In this document: positions 19,481 to 30,514 of the stretch, one piece after another
How the letters are laid out: every line of letters begins with the position of its first letter
Position numbering within the stretch: the first letter of the stretch is position 1
Source of the DNA: Pomphorhynchus laevis
Taxonomy: Eukaryota; Acanthocephala; Palaeacanthocephala; Echinorhynchida; Pomphorhynchidae
NCBI GenBank assembly: GCA_012934845.2
Contig: WNNJ02000110.1
Location: 1 to 64,000, forward strand
Reading direction: 5' to 3'
DNA: 64,000 nt
Made by a program: the position numbers and the translations under genes
Notes under the pieces: generated by a model
Told to the model about the DNA's origin: nothing
The model's database searches: none
What the model saw: only the letters and a program-made list of their open reading frames with translations

Positions 19481-20175
19481 TTCGGGTTTTGCCGAGGGGG
19501 CTGTTTTAAAGAGACTGACAGAAAGCGCCAGCCTAATGACACAATGATCACTGTGGCCAATAGGGGGCTGAGAGATATTTCATCAATTGTGGGTTCCCCT
19601 CGTGATAAGCAGAGGTCTAAAATGGCAGATGATTGCTTCCTCCTTCTAGTGGGTTCGTGAATATGCTGGGTTAGATTGAGATCGTTGAATGTATCAAGGA
19701 GATTGAATGATTCAACATCACAACCATGTGTCGAAGTATATAGGTCCCAATTGACATGAGGCATATTGAAGTCTCCTAGGATAATGATCGGTGATAAGCT
19801 TGTTAGGTGATGTCGTAAAGAGATGCCAATCTTTTCAGTTGCGGAGCGCGGAGATCGGTAAAATAAACCGATTTTTAGTTTCTGTCTATCAAGAGAAGAT
19901 ACTGTTGCCCACAGATATTCGTTGTATGAATCATCTGATACAATGCTGTGCTCGATGATGGTTAACGGTTGCTTGACGTATAATATAACTCCACCTCCTT
20001 TTGAGGCGGTTCGATCCGATCGTATAACAAAGTAGCCTGGGATTGAGATTTCATTATCAGATATATCGTTGTTAAGCCAGGTTTCGCTCAATGCTATGAT
20101 GTTTGTGTTCATTGAATTAACGAGACACAATATTTCGTCAAATTTGTTGTACATGCTTAAACAGTTAGAGTACAA
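19477..20175 (-). pseudogene. LINE F APE endonuclease domain
   Basis: Signatures in order: IIALSETWLNNDISDNEISI (Glu), GGGVILYVK, GLFYRSP, ILGDFNMPHVNW and ILDLCLS. The closing GHSDHCVIRL motif lies in another frame just downstream (about 19560-19520), so a shift separates the endonuclease from the RT. Confidence 0.8.
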
Positions 20176-20246
20176 GATGGAAATATTATTTTGAGAGTAA
20201 CGGCAGTGGTGTGGTGTCGCTGTTGGTGTTGAAATTGGATTGATGT

Positions 20247-21491
20247 TTACGTGGTGGATGCACGAATCTGTGCGGCGGAGAGTGTCGATGGAACGGTTAG
20301 ACGGATTCCGAGGCTGAATCGCGTATTTACCCTTCGCCGCACAACTTGAAAATTTTTCACAATTAGATTTTTTTCACCGTTTTGAATTCTTTGTTGAAGC
20401 TCTTTCCTTGCAGATTTCAATCTGTTTCTATCTTCAGTGCTGAGGTCAGGTAGAAGTCTGATACTGGAGCCCCTTAACTTAAAGGAATTCTTGATGATTT
20501 GCTTACTAGTCTCGGGGCTATCAACAACAACTTTCAAAAGCCTTGGTTTGGTACCATCTTGTTTCTTCCCAATGCGAAAGAGGTGTATTACCTGTCTATT
20601 TTGTTCGACTGATATTTCTGTTGGGAGAACAGTTGAAAGAACTTGCTTTACTGAATCAACATCATGTTTAATCCGGATGAGACTGTTTGGACTCGGTGAT
20701 TCATTTAAATTTACAATAATGAAACATTTATCCCGATCGAATGTTCGGCGTTTATGTCGTTTAGGCTCAGATAGAATAGGTATATTGGGGTTATCAGTAT
20801 TGTTTACAGTGGAATTGGTATGATTTATCATTTGTTTGAGTGTTCCATCCATTTTATATAGACTATGGGTTGTTTGAGGACAATAAAAAGTTGGGAGTGC
20901 TGTGTGATGTGGTGCTTCTGTGTTTGTTTCCGGCCTTGAATGTGTTTTCTGAGTGATATGGAATGTTTGTTTTTGTGTATCCTTGTTAGAAATGATGGAA
21001 TTCTCTAGATTTGACGAATCCAGGAAATCGGATTTAAGGTTAAATAAGGAAGTTTCAAGGGTTGTTGCCTTTACGATTCGCGATCTTACATGTCCTCGTG
21101 TCCAAACTCGAGTAGGGGTAGATTTCCGGAATATTGAAGTATCAGATGTTGCCGTTATGTTGATCGGGGCGATTTCATTGTCTAGTTAAGGTATTGTATC
21201 TTGCTCGAATACTTCACATGTATAAGGGATATCTGATCGTAATGGTTTATCAGTGTCTTCGGTTAGTGAGCGTAGATCGTTAATAGTCTTATTTAAATTT
21301 GCAATTGCAAGAGCTGCACAGAAACCACAATAGAAATTGCGACTCGTCATTGTTTGAGAACTGTCTGAGGGGAAGCTTACTTTGGTCCATATCGTGCAGC
21401 CGTGAGAGTCACATGCCACTTCATTATCTGCGTACCCAACCGACTTTGTTGTATTGTTGTGTTTCGCTTGCTTGTTGGTCTTCTTTGTCAT
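20247..21491 (-). pseudogene. LINE F ORF1 remnant
   Basis: Two frames. The N-terminal piece (21491-21186) carries CDSHGCTIWTKVSF then FYCGFCAALAIANLN, the same paired-Cys domain seen in ORF1 of LINE A. The C-terminal piece (20852-20247) has the RRM-like core (CFIIVNLNE) and the ORF1 ending LLPDLSTEDRNRLKSARKEL with EKNLIVKNFQVV. The frames do not join, so it is broken. Confidence 0.75.
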
Positions 21492-21758
21492 ATTTTTGTC
21501 ATATAATGTGATATTGTACTGGAATTCAAATTTCCATCAATTTTTCAAACGGAAAATTCGTTATTGAATAATGGATCCGACCAACAGATTTCGTTTATTG
21601 CGGTATCAATGGAATTTGATTTAAATTTCAATTTGAAATTGTAAGAACTTATTATAATCAAGACAATTTTAAATTCTTTAATCGTTGAAGTAATCGTTGT
21701 AATCGATGTAATCGTTGTAAACCTTTTTATTGTATGTTTATAAGAAACCAATTTTTTT

Positions 21759-22222
21759 TGTCGTTGCTTGCTTTCTCACGGGATCATTTGAAGGATAAAT
21801 TTTTATAGTATTAAATCCGATTGTGTTGAACTGTGCCCCGGGAGCTAATAAGCTTCTGTTTTATAATTGTAAATGTTGCCAAAAACCGGAGTTCATTACA
21901 AGTAGAGCAGACTTCATTATCACTCCTAGACGAGCTGATGGTAACCGTCAGCACTCATCAGTAGGGTGAACTACCATCAGTCGTTTCGGCTGCCTTGTGA
22001 TATATTAAGAAGGCATCTCCGAGAATTTGCTTACGTGGTAAATGGGCATTACCTCATTAAACTAACCATGTGCTTTCCGGATCATCCTTATTTTATTCGG
22101 CAGGAATTTTACTTGCTGTCGTTGCTTGCTTTCTCACAGGATCCTTTGAAGGATACATTTTTATAGTATTAAATCCGATTGTGTTAAACTGTGCTTCGGG
22201 AGCTAATAAGCTTCAGTTTTAT
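21759..22222. repeat. Pair of about 105-bp direct repeats
   Basis: A block beginning TGTCGTTGCTTGCTTTCTCA and ending GGAGCTAATAAGCTTC occurs at 21759-21864 and again at 22117-22222, about 95% alike by eye, 358 bases apart. It lies just beyond the 5' end of LINE F. Origin unknown; possibly the ends of an unrecognised element. Confidence 0.75.
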
Positions 22223-22260
22223 TAGAATAAGGGCAGAAGACGAATAATATTTTTGTTTAA

Positions 22261-22290
22261 AACGTTTCAACCCTTCCGGGTCTTCGTCAG
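22261..22290 (-). ncRNA. Hammerhead-ribozyme-like core 1
   Basis: On the minus strand, CTGACGA is followed by a 5-bp stem (GACCC/GGGTT) with a GGAA loop and then GAAAC. This is the CUGANGA - stem II - GAAA arrangement of hammerhead ribozymes. Stems I and III and the cleavage site are not convincingly resolved. Such cores are known from Penelope-like elements and some LINE-associated sequences. Confidence 0.4.
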
Positions 22291-22461
22291 TTTATCTACA
22301 CCACAAATACAAATTAAAAAAAGTTTATTTGTATTTGTATATATATTAAGTGGGAAGTTTGAGAAAACCGTCTCCTAGAATCATTTTCACGTGATTCAGC
22401 TCATTTACTGTTCAAAGGAGAAATAGAACGACCAGGAAAGAACAAATTGATTTTTATAAGA

Positions 22462-22485
22462 TGTTTCGGCCGAAGCCTTCTTCAA
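22462..22485 (-). ncRNA. Hammerhead-ribozyme-like core 2
   Basis: The minus strand reads TTGAAGA, a GGC/GCC stem capped by a TTCG tetraloop, then GAAAC. It is the second such motif within 200 bases in the same orientation. The first base differs from the CUGANGA consensus, so it may be degenerate or coincidental. Confidence 0.33.
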
Positions 22486-22912
22486 TTTAGAATATACAAT
22501 ACACGTGTCACAATAATTTAAAGTATACAAGTGAAAATAAAAGCCATCCTATGTGAGTGTTTGCCAGTGATAAACATGTTCCGCATTTAGACCATTGGGA
22601 CTGTCACTATATATTCTACCAACAATATTTTGTTATACGCTTTTCTTGTTATTGTATCGCTCAAGTTGCAAGCAACAATAATGTATTTCATACAATCTAG
22701 CGTACCATGTGAGATAGCGTGCTCAATCACATTATCGTTGCATCGCCTATGTTTATATTAACATGTTTGATGAAATTACAAGTTTAATATCTAAACTTTC
22801 CTTTTTAAGAGCACATTTAAAGCGAAAAGACATTAATGCATTTTCCATGTTCAAAATTGAAACAGCATCATTATAATCTTGACTTTTCCACGCATATCAA
22901 AAGTATATTATC

Positions 22913-23510
22913 AGACCTCTTTAGTAGTGATGGTTCGTGTGTAGGAAAACTAGTAGACTTCGATAGTGTCACCGAGCGTGTCAAATTTTTCCGTTATACG
23001 AACATTTTTGTCGGTTATTCAAATGTCCGTAGTCTCCTGGCTCAGTTCTCGGAAATAATATTCATAGTTGTTTTTCGTCTAGGCAAGAAACTTTCAGATA
23101 GACCTAGACTATAAGTTGTTCTAGACTCAAAAGATCATGTTGACTTCCTATTCGAGCATGCATTTAGATTATCGCGCCTTGATTTTCATATACTCCGTGA
23201 TTTATCTCATGCAGATCGTTTGAGAAGACACGAGGCTTTCAACGAGCTGCATCGACGGCTGGAAAGTGGTGAGGGCAACCTATGTGTCCGGAATTTTCGG
23301 GTGGTCAAGTGGCGTCCGACTGTCCGGTGGCATCCCTTACTTCTGTAGAGTCAGACCTCTTTAGTAGTGATGGTTCGTGTGTAGGAAAACTAGTAGACTT
23401 CGATAGTGTCACCGAGCGTGTCAAATTTTCCCATTATACGAACATTTTTGTCGGTTATTCAAATGTTCGTAGTCTCCTGGCTCAGTTCTCGGAAATTAAA
23501 TTCATAGTTG
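22913..23510 (+). repeat. Direct repeat of the LINE G ORF2 start
   Basis: The segment starting TCAGACCTCTTTAGTAGTGA is present at 22913-23072 and again at 23351-23510 with only a few differences. Between the copies lies the ORF1 end (motifs LSHADRLRRHEAFNELH and GEGNLCVRNFRVV). The upstream piece is therefore out of order, a local rearrangement or a second truncated insertion. Confidence 0.75.
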
Positions 23511-24616
23511 CTTCGAAACGTTTTGATGTATTTTGTATAACCGAAACATGGCTACATTCTGACATTTCGGATGACTGTGTTGCCATCCCTAACTATTTTC
23601 TAATACGTTCGGATCGCTCATGTGGTAAACGTGGAGGTGGGGTAGCCGCCTATGTGCGAAATAGTCTCCTGGTATCGAAAATCTCGGCTTTTCGCGACGA
23701 TATTGGTTATTCCTTTGAAGGTCTTGCTTTTACACTGGGAAATGGTCAACGATCCCGATTCTGCGTACTTTACCGTTCTCCGTCCTATGAATTAAGATTT
23801 GACTCTCTTTAATCACATTTGCTGAGTTTATATTCGTATCCTCTGATTTTGCTCCTGCGTGACTTCAATATCCCCCAAATAGACTGGAAAAATAGTCATT
23901 CACGATCAATTCACGGAATTGGGAAAGTACTGAGTGACTTTCTGTTACTCGAGATGCAACTAGTTCAACATATTAAAGAACTTACTTGTGTGACAGGGAC
24001 GCCTTCTATACTCGATTTGGTCTTTACTAAGTGTTTGGGTGACGTTTCAGGTGTTCGTTATGACGCACCAATTGGCAATAGCGATCACTGCAAACTCTCT
24101 ATGCGGCTGTCGCTGTTCAACAGAGCCTCACAAAACTCTAATTTTAAAAAACGTTGTTGGGTAGGTGTTGATGCTAGTCAACTAGCTGCAAGCTTCCCAA
24201 AAGGTATCTGTGATAGTCTTCGTATCCACTTCGGTTTGGAGGTTCCTGTAGTCTTTGATCTGCTCCATGATGAATTGATGCGAATTTCTGATATCTTTGC
24301 TCCGCTACGTGCCTGCAAGTTCAAGCATGCACATCCTCCTTGGTTCGACAGAGAGCTTCTTGATGCTATAAGATCCCGCAACAAATTGTGGCGCGAATTT
24401 AGGCGTTCTTCTGCTTCAAAACGTGCTTACATCGACTCTCGGAACTTATGCAATCGGCTAAAATTTCAGAAACGCTATTCGTACGAAGATAGTATCGCCA
24501 GGGATGCATCTTTGAATCCTAGGAGGTTTTGGTCTTGTGTAAGAAACAACAGAACACTTGTCGCCACAATTAGCTCAATCCAAACGCCAACTGAAACTTT
24601 GACCGATCGTCTCTAA
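23351..24616 (+). pseudogene. LINE G APE endonuclease and connector
   Basis: Two frames (to 23812, then 23819-24616). Motifs: VFCITETWLHSDISDD (Glu), GGGVAAYVRN, FCVLYRSPSY, RDFNIPQIDW (the usual GDFN has become RDFN), SILDLVFT and IGNSDHCKLSM. The connector (PPWFDRELLDAIRSRNKLWR) follows. A frame change near 23815 and the Gly-to-Arg change mark decay. Confidence 0.8.
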
Positions 24617-24642
24617 TCGCCCAACATTTAACTGATGGCTTC

Positions 24643-26039
24643 TTGGTACATGCTTTGACCTCTAACAAACTGCATGACTTTAATTGGAAGTATGTTCCGG
24701 TTGCTCATCGGTGTTGTGTTCGTCCACTCAGAGTGGACTTTCGGCCCATTAGCTTAACTAGCGTATTCTGCAAACTTTTAGAAAGAATCATTGCTAGTAG
24801 AATCAGGGATCATTTGGATCGTAATCACATATTGGTTGAATCTCAACATGGTTTCAGGATCGGACGTTCATGCCTTACTAACCTACTAACTGCGCGTGAA
24901 AAATGGGCTGATGCTCTGGGGGCTGGGTTTCAGGTTCATACAGTATTCCTTGATTTTTCGAAAGCTTTTGATAGGGTACCACACGACGGCATAGTGTCTT
25001 TACTGTATCACTATGGACTTCATTCATATATTTGTGAGTGGGTCAGGGAATTTCTATCGAATAGGTCTTTCCGAGTTTGTGTGGGGGCGTGTTTTCTTAT
25101 TCGGTAAATATTAATTCTGGCGTACCGCAGGGATCAGTCCTTGGCCCACTGCTCTTTATAATCTTCATTAATGATCTGCTACTCCGCTTATCATGCTCTC
25201 ATCTAGCGTTTGCAGACGATCTAAAGATTTGGTCGATCATTAGAAGTCCTGCTGATCGAGTATCGTTACAAAATGATCTAAACTCCCTGATCAAGTAGTG
25301 CGATTCTACCGGACTACGGTTGAATGTTGATAAATGTGTTCTCATGCAACTAGGTCGCCCTATTGAAACTCTAAGGTACTTTATTGGAGATATGGTCTTA
25401 AAGGAAGTGTCTCATCATAAGGATTTAGGGATTATTGTCCATAGATCCTTGAAAACAAAGTTGAACACCGACTTCTTTCTAGGTAAAGCTACTAGGGCGT
25501 TATATTGTATTAAAAATGCATTCCTCAGGTTAAGCTGTCACATGTTTAAGAGGTTATTCATCTCCATCGTCAGGCCACACTTGGAGTACTGCATTCAGAC
25601 TTGGTTCCCTGTCACTAAGCAAGAACTATTAGACCTGGAGTCTATTCTTAGGCGCGGATCGAGGCTCTGTATTGGCTTAAGTGGTATTGACTATTATGTA
25701 CGTCTAAGTCGTATTGTGATGTTGTCGGTACGTGAGAGGTTCATATCCTTGGAAATGCTATGTATATGGCATATGTCGAATGATGTGGTAGGTTATCCCA
25801 CCGATGTAATCACTAGGCGGGTAGATCAGTTGCGGGGACATAGCAGAGTCTTGTATAAATTTAGATTTGGCAGATTACCAAAAGTGTATAGACTCTCAAG
25901 GAGAGGAATTAACATGTGGAATTCGTTGCCTGAGGAAGTCGTTGCAGCCCCCAGTTTGAGAACGTTTAAATCACGATGCTACAAATGGATACATGAACAA
26001 TGCCGCCATTCAACACTACCACTGGAATACCCTAATTAG
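24643..26039 (+). pseudogene. LINE G reverse transcriptase
   Basis: Three frames. 24643-25107: FRPISLTSVFCKLLERII, HGFRIGRSC and VFLDFSKAFDRVPHDG (catalytic Asp). 25077-25298: NSGVPQGSVLGPLLFIIF and LAFADDLKIW. 25320-26039: the C-terminal region with DLGIIVHRSLKTK, RPHLEYCIQTW and INMWNSLPEE. The pattern is CR1-like and resembles flatworm-type CR1 elements. It is broken by shifts and a lost segment upstream of FRPISL. Confidence 0.8.
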
Positions 26040-26151
26040 CTACGTTGACTGACCATTTGCTTTTGTTTTATTATTTTTATTTTTTTGGACTCTGCCTGAA
26101 TAGCCTTTTGGCTTTGGTATGTATTGGAATAATAATAAAATAATAATATTA

Positions 26152-26420
26152 TGCCAAATCCGAAGTTGACCAAGCTTTTAAGACTGAACACCACGATATC
26201 GCATTTTCTTTCTTTATAAATCCATTTGCTTTCTCTGCTGCAAAAGCGCTCCTAGAACTGTAATTTGAATTGATTGATCTGCGAAATGATACCGTCTTGA
26301 GATGAAAATATCAAAAAATGGTCGTATCTGTCATAAATTCATATTTAAATGAGAAGTAACAAGAGATAAAAATTTCGTATTGAAGATTTTATAGATGCTT
26401 GAATATACCTATCTCTGTGA
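26152..26420 (+). pseudogene. Possible hAT/GTF2I-repeat-like transposase relic
   Basis: With one or two stops ignored, the plus strand reads AKSEVDQAFKTEHHDIAF, FFINPFAFSAAKALLEL, FELIDLRNDTVLR and KYQKM. This is reminiscent of the NPF ... LQLELIDLQ(C/N)D..L..KF segment of hAT-derived GTF2IRD2/ZBED-type proteins. It is short and stop-containing; the assignment comes from memory of the family pattern only. Confidence 0.35.
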
Positions 26421-26793
26421 AAAGCATATTTCATACATGTAGCTTTATAAAAATGCCATCAGATTAAGGTTGTCAAAAATATTGGTATTCTATTATGAAG
26501 ATTTCTTGCTCCCAGAAATTGACCCCTGACTTTGATCGCTTTATAAAAGAAAATACTCGCTATCAAGTTTCAAAAATAACTAAAAAGTTTCATATAATTC
26601 AATTTTTTATCTACTTGTGAAGAATTTTCATAGAATATTTTGAAACAACTAATCTAAGCGTTTAGAATAGCAATCGAAATACGTATTTTTAAAAAGTCAT
26701 ATTTCAAAACTATTTTTGCATTATTCTTATAGGTTGCAAGTTACTAGCCGCTAATGGCTGTTTCAACTGTTCACAAATTTTATTTTCAAAGCA

Positions 26794-27670
26794 TTAAATA
26801 TCAAAATAGATCCAAGCATCTAAACTGAAATTGATAATCCACTTTAACATCAGCTTTTTGAAGTGGCGATAGCTAGCAGCACTGGCAAAGTCCTCAGATA
26901 ACAAATTCCAGATATTCAATGAGCGGTGGGAAAGCCTACTCACACTCCTGACTTTACCGTGGGCAAATTTAAACAGCGAGAGAGTGATCTCTGTTACTTG
27001 AATTGTGTAATACAAGATGATGGGAAGCCCGTTCCATGAAACAAGATCCACATCGCTGTGAAGTCTAAATATAGTAGCCTTTGAGCCGTTGAAGGCAATT
27101 TCAAACAAGCTAGACGCTCATCATAGGAATAATGTGAGCCAATACAAAGTTTGCTTTCTCTACGCAGGATATACTCAATTTTCGTCATTTCAGCTTTGGT
27201 GGATTAGAAAGTTGTTGTGATGTAAAGCAAGGGACCAGTATTCCACATGCGGGCGGACTAAGGCGCAATATAGATGCTTGAATAGTTTCGCCTTATCCTT
27301 AGCAAATGTATTCTTTATACAAAACAGAGAATTCATTGCTTTACCATGAGTATAATAGGTATTCGGTCGAGTCTTAAGATCGCTTTTTAAAATGATTCCA
27401 AGGTCTTTGTGCTAAGATAAAACGTGAAGCTTCTAACATCCTAAATAACAGTAACGATTAGGTTTGGTCGTTGACAAACTTCATATGGACACATTTGTCT
27501 ACATTCATGGTCATACCGGTAGCATTACTCCAGTTATATATTGTGTGAAGATCGTGCTGTATGCGCTGAATTTCTATCGCACTAAATTTTCACCTCGTCA
27601 GCAAATGCCAAGCAGGAGCTATTTATGCGTAAGAGCGGATCATTTAGAGATATAATAAAAAGCAAGGAAC
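26794..27670 (-). mobile_element. LINE H: CR1-type 3' fragment
   Basis: Minus-strand remnants of the RT C-terminal region. A piece near 27460-27560 resembles the MTMNVDKC block, 27250-27420 carries KDLGIILKSDLKTRPN and CALVRPHVEYW-like text, 27188-26994 has IEYILRRESKLCIG, and 27108-26794 ends with HRSLNIWNLLSEDF. It is broken by several stops and shifts and has no catalytic domain. Confidence 0.65.
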
Positions 27671-27879
27671 CAGTATAAATCAACTTAAAGTATTACAATT
27701 ATTTGAATTTTATTATTGAATAGGTTATAATACACAAGATCCTAATTTAAGCAAATTTAATAATTATCATAATGTACTCTATAATAAATTTAATTCTCGC
27801 AATTAACAAATTTATTAGTTAAAACGCTCTTAAATTATGAATGATAGATATCATATACCAAATCGGTATTTCTGCCTCC

Positions 27880-28720
27880 AACTGTCTTTCTATTTACAAA
27901 CGTCTCTCCAATTTCCATCTCGTTCTAAACCCCGAAAAGTCCAAAATAATGTGGATCCTTCCCCGTAAACCAAACATATCTCCTCCCATTGTATCTTTTG
28001 CCTCATCGATCATCCTATAGTCCACAATCTCACTTTCTTAGGCTTCCATTTCGATGATCACCTTTCCCTTAAACCCTTCATCCGTGACAAGGTCCGCTCG
28101 TCTAACTTAATTCTCCGTGACATCCGCCGTATCCGCCCCCTTATCGACTTCCGTTCTTGTATGTCTCTTCTTTCATCGCTTCTTTTCCCTAAAATCGATT
28201 ACTGCCTTAGCCTTTTCGCCAATTCTCCAAAATCCATCATCCTACCCCTACAACAAATAATCAACACCGCCGTTCGAGTGCTCTTTCGTCTCCGTCGCTT
28301 CGACCACACATCCACATATTTTGCCCAACTCTCCTGGCCCACCATCCACATCCGCATCAAACTCCGCCTTATTCTCGTTACTTTTCGTCTCATCGCTGTC
28401 GGCTCCCCATCGTTCATCAACCTTCCTTTCTTAGACGATACTCGCCCCACCTCGCTATCGCTTCGTTCCTGTCATACCCTCTTACTCAACGTTCCTAATT
28501 ACTCCAACAACTACGGTCTACGATCCTTCCTCGTCGCCGCCTCACTCGCCTGGAATCAACTCCCTCTCGACGTCCGCCGCGCTCCCTCCTTTATCACATT
28601 CAAACACCTCCTCCGTTCACACCTTCTCGACACCTGATTCACAGTCTTGTTTTGTTGTGGTCATGTAAGCGTGCGCTGGCACGCATTTGCCACGTTAAAA
28701 TAAATCCTTTTATTTATATC
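27880..28720 (+). mobile_element. LINE I: L2-type 3' fragment
   Basis: A 3' fragment noticeably more G+C-rich than its flanks. From about 27880: LVLNPEKSKIMW, then (shifted) LTFLGFHFDDHLSLKPF and NLILRDIRRIRPLIDF. A 158-codon frame at 28161-28637 follows with LLFPKIDYCLSLFANSPK, LRRFDHTSTYFAQLSWPT and LAASLAWNQLPLDVR-like text. The order matches the C-terminal region of L2-clade ORF2. Related pieces recur at 36945-37580 and 43380-44567. Confidence 0.72.
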
Positions 28721-28991
28721 AAAATTTCAGCTTTTTCGTTTTATTTCACGTCCCAATTGACATGGCGGTTTTGAACATAAAATAACTAAATTGAAATTCA
28801 ATCACTAATGCAAATAAATATTTTCTGCTCATGTGAATACTATGATAATCTATAAAGGACTTCAAATTTACACTTACAGTTCCTTAAGCCGGCTTAAAAG
28901 TAAGGCCAGATACATTTCATCGATGTATTGTTTATCGTGTATTTTAATTTATATTAATGTATTCGAATTTTTAATTACTTTTGATTATCTA

Positions 28992-29880
28992 TTAACTATT
29001 TTTACCGTCATCTTTCTCAGCTTGTTCATCCACGTTCATCTTGTCTTCCTCCTTCTTCTCGGTCTCATCGAGCTCATCCTCGTAATCAGATATCTCCCTT
29101 TCGCGCTCCTTCTGCATGACCAACATAATAGGATATTGTATGAATTGGGAGTGCTTCTTCACAATGTCCTTCATCTCGCGCACTTCAATGTACTCCTCTA
29201 ACTGTTCCTCCGTTAGCCAGAGTGTTATTTTCGTCCCACGGCCCAGACGTTCACCCGTAGTGTCCTGAAGCATTGTGAAGTTTCTGCCCGCACTCGACTC
29301 CCAGTTGTACTGCTCGTTATTATTATGCTTAGACACGACCGTGACCCTGTCCGCGATCAAATATGCCGAGTAGAAAAATACTGCAAACTGCCCAATCATG
29401 CTGATGTCGGCCCCGCTCTGTATGGCCTCAATAATGGCCCGCGTCCCACTGCGGGCAATTGTGCCCAAATTGTTCACCATGTCGCCCTTCGTCATGCCAA
29501 TGCCGGTGTCGATGATGTGCAGCTGCATGTTGTCCTTGTCAGGAATGATATGAATGTCGAGCTCCTTGCAGGAGTCGAGTTTGGTACGGTCAGTCAGGGG
29601 TTCGTACCTGATTTTGTCTAGGGCCTCATATCCATTTGAAATGAGTTCACGCAGAATGATTTCTTGTTAGAGTAGAACGTGGTGATAATAAGACTGATTA
29701 ACTGTATATTTCACTATACACTCATTTGCAACGTTAAATAAATTTTTTAACTGTGCAATTTCTGCCTGGAAGGCGGAGGTCTGAGTTACGCCGTCATCCT
29801 GAAAGATCTCATTCGGCACATGGTTGTGCTGGATGTTTGCTGACGCCATTATACAGAAATCATGGTTTGCTGCTGCCTCC
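28992..29880 (-). pseudogene. HSP90: HSP90 N-terminal domain relic
   Basis: Minus-strand remnants of cytosolic HSP90 from its N-terminus (DDGV, AFQAEIAQL at about 29770) through [23 protein letters not shown] (about 29660-29620), [18 protein letters not shown] and [10 protein letters not shown] to [13 protein letters not shown]. It ends in the acidic linker at the stop near 28992. The middle and C-terminal domains are absent. The ATP-lid motif, normally GQFGVGFYSAY, reads [18 protein letters not shown] has become YEALDKI, and an interruption of about 60 nt lies between AQL and the FYSN motif. It is a truncated, non-functional duplicate of a host gene. The interruption has GT...AG ends, so it may be a decayed intron. 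Confidence 0.85.
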
Positions 29881-30020
29881 CATAGCGAAAACACTCCACT
29901 CTTTTTGTGATTAGTGTTCTTCTCATCTTGTCTTTGTTTTTGATTTAATAACTTTGATTATTATAACGATCTTTATTTTTATAATTTTTAAATAATGAAG
30001 TTATTTTTATAATATTTTAG

Positions 30021-30514
30021 ATATGGACTCAGATGACTCTGCTGATGGCGATATGTACTTGGCGTGTCTTCGTAGTCAACTGTTATCTAATTTGCAACAA
30101 AATGCTAATGATAAATTACAGAATTTAAATAAAAGAGCTAAATGCAAGCTTGTTCAGAAATCAGATGATCACGGTGAACAACCTACTATTTCCGTTGAAG
30201 GGATTAATTCAGTGGAAGAAAATAACGTTAGTGATAATGTCCTATTTAGATACAAGGACAGCGAAAACTGTATTCCGAATGGACACGATAACACTTCTCA
30301 AAACTATGCGGGTTCAAACGATAACAAATCCGTGCCATCAAATTTTACCAACGTGAAATCGGAACCTACTGAATATTTGTCAACGGTAAATCAATTGGAT
30401 GCAGATATGAAATCAATGGGCATTGCATCTTCGGGGGATATCGCTAATGATATTGAATTGTTAATGCTACGATATGAACTATTGACATCACTAAAGAAAA
30501 ATAAACAACCCGAA
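30021..30514 (+). CDS. ZFC3H1: ZFC3H1-like exon 1 (first recognised)
   Basis: Preceded by an acceptor-like TATTTTAG at 30013-30020; the ATG at 30023 gives MDSDDSADGDMYLACLRSQL. The exon ends at PE before the donor GTGAGC (30515). Two stretches (LRSQLLSNL and LRYELLTSLKKNK) resemble the repeated (L)R.(E/Q)LL.SL motif of ZFC3H1. The acceptor suggests that a 5' UTR or coding exon exists upstream. The frame runs on to 30547, but those codons are intronic. Confidence 0.6.

Larger units (their letters stand above)
17355..21520 (-). mobile_element. LINE F: CR1-type retrotransposon, decayed
   Basis: A minus-strand element with ORF1 at about 21491-20247, endonuclease at 20175-19490, RT at 19480-18190 and the C-terminal region at 18191-17496. 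Its 3' end abuts the (TTA)n tract at 17337-17354. At least four reading-frame breaks separate the pieces, so it is inactive. The RT (FFDLSKAFD, GVPQGSVLSPLL, YADDLKIW) is CR1-like. Confidence 0.85.
22836..26146 (+). mobile_element. LINE G: CR1-type retrotransposon, rearranged and decayed
   Basis: A plus-strand element with an ORF1 C-terminal remnant at about 23110-23345, endonuclease at 23351-24120 and RT at 24640-26036. The 3' end runs into a (TAA)n tract at 26127-26146. An extra 155-base piece of its own ORF2 start sits upstream at 22913-23072. Part of the connector/RT start (around 24610-24720) is missing. At least four frame breaks are visible. Confidence 0.82.
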
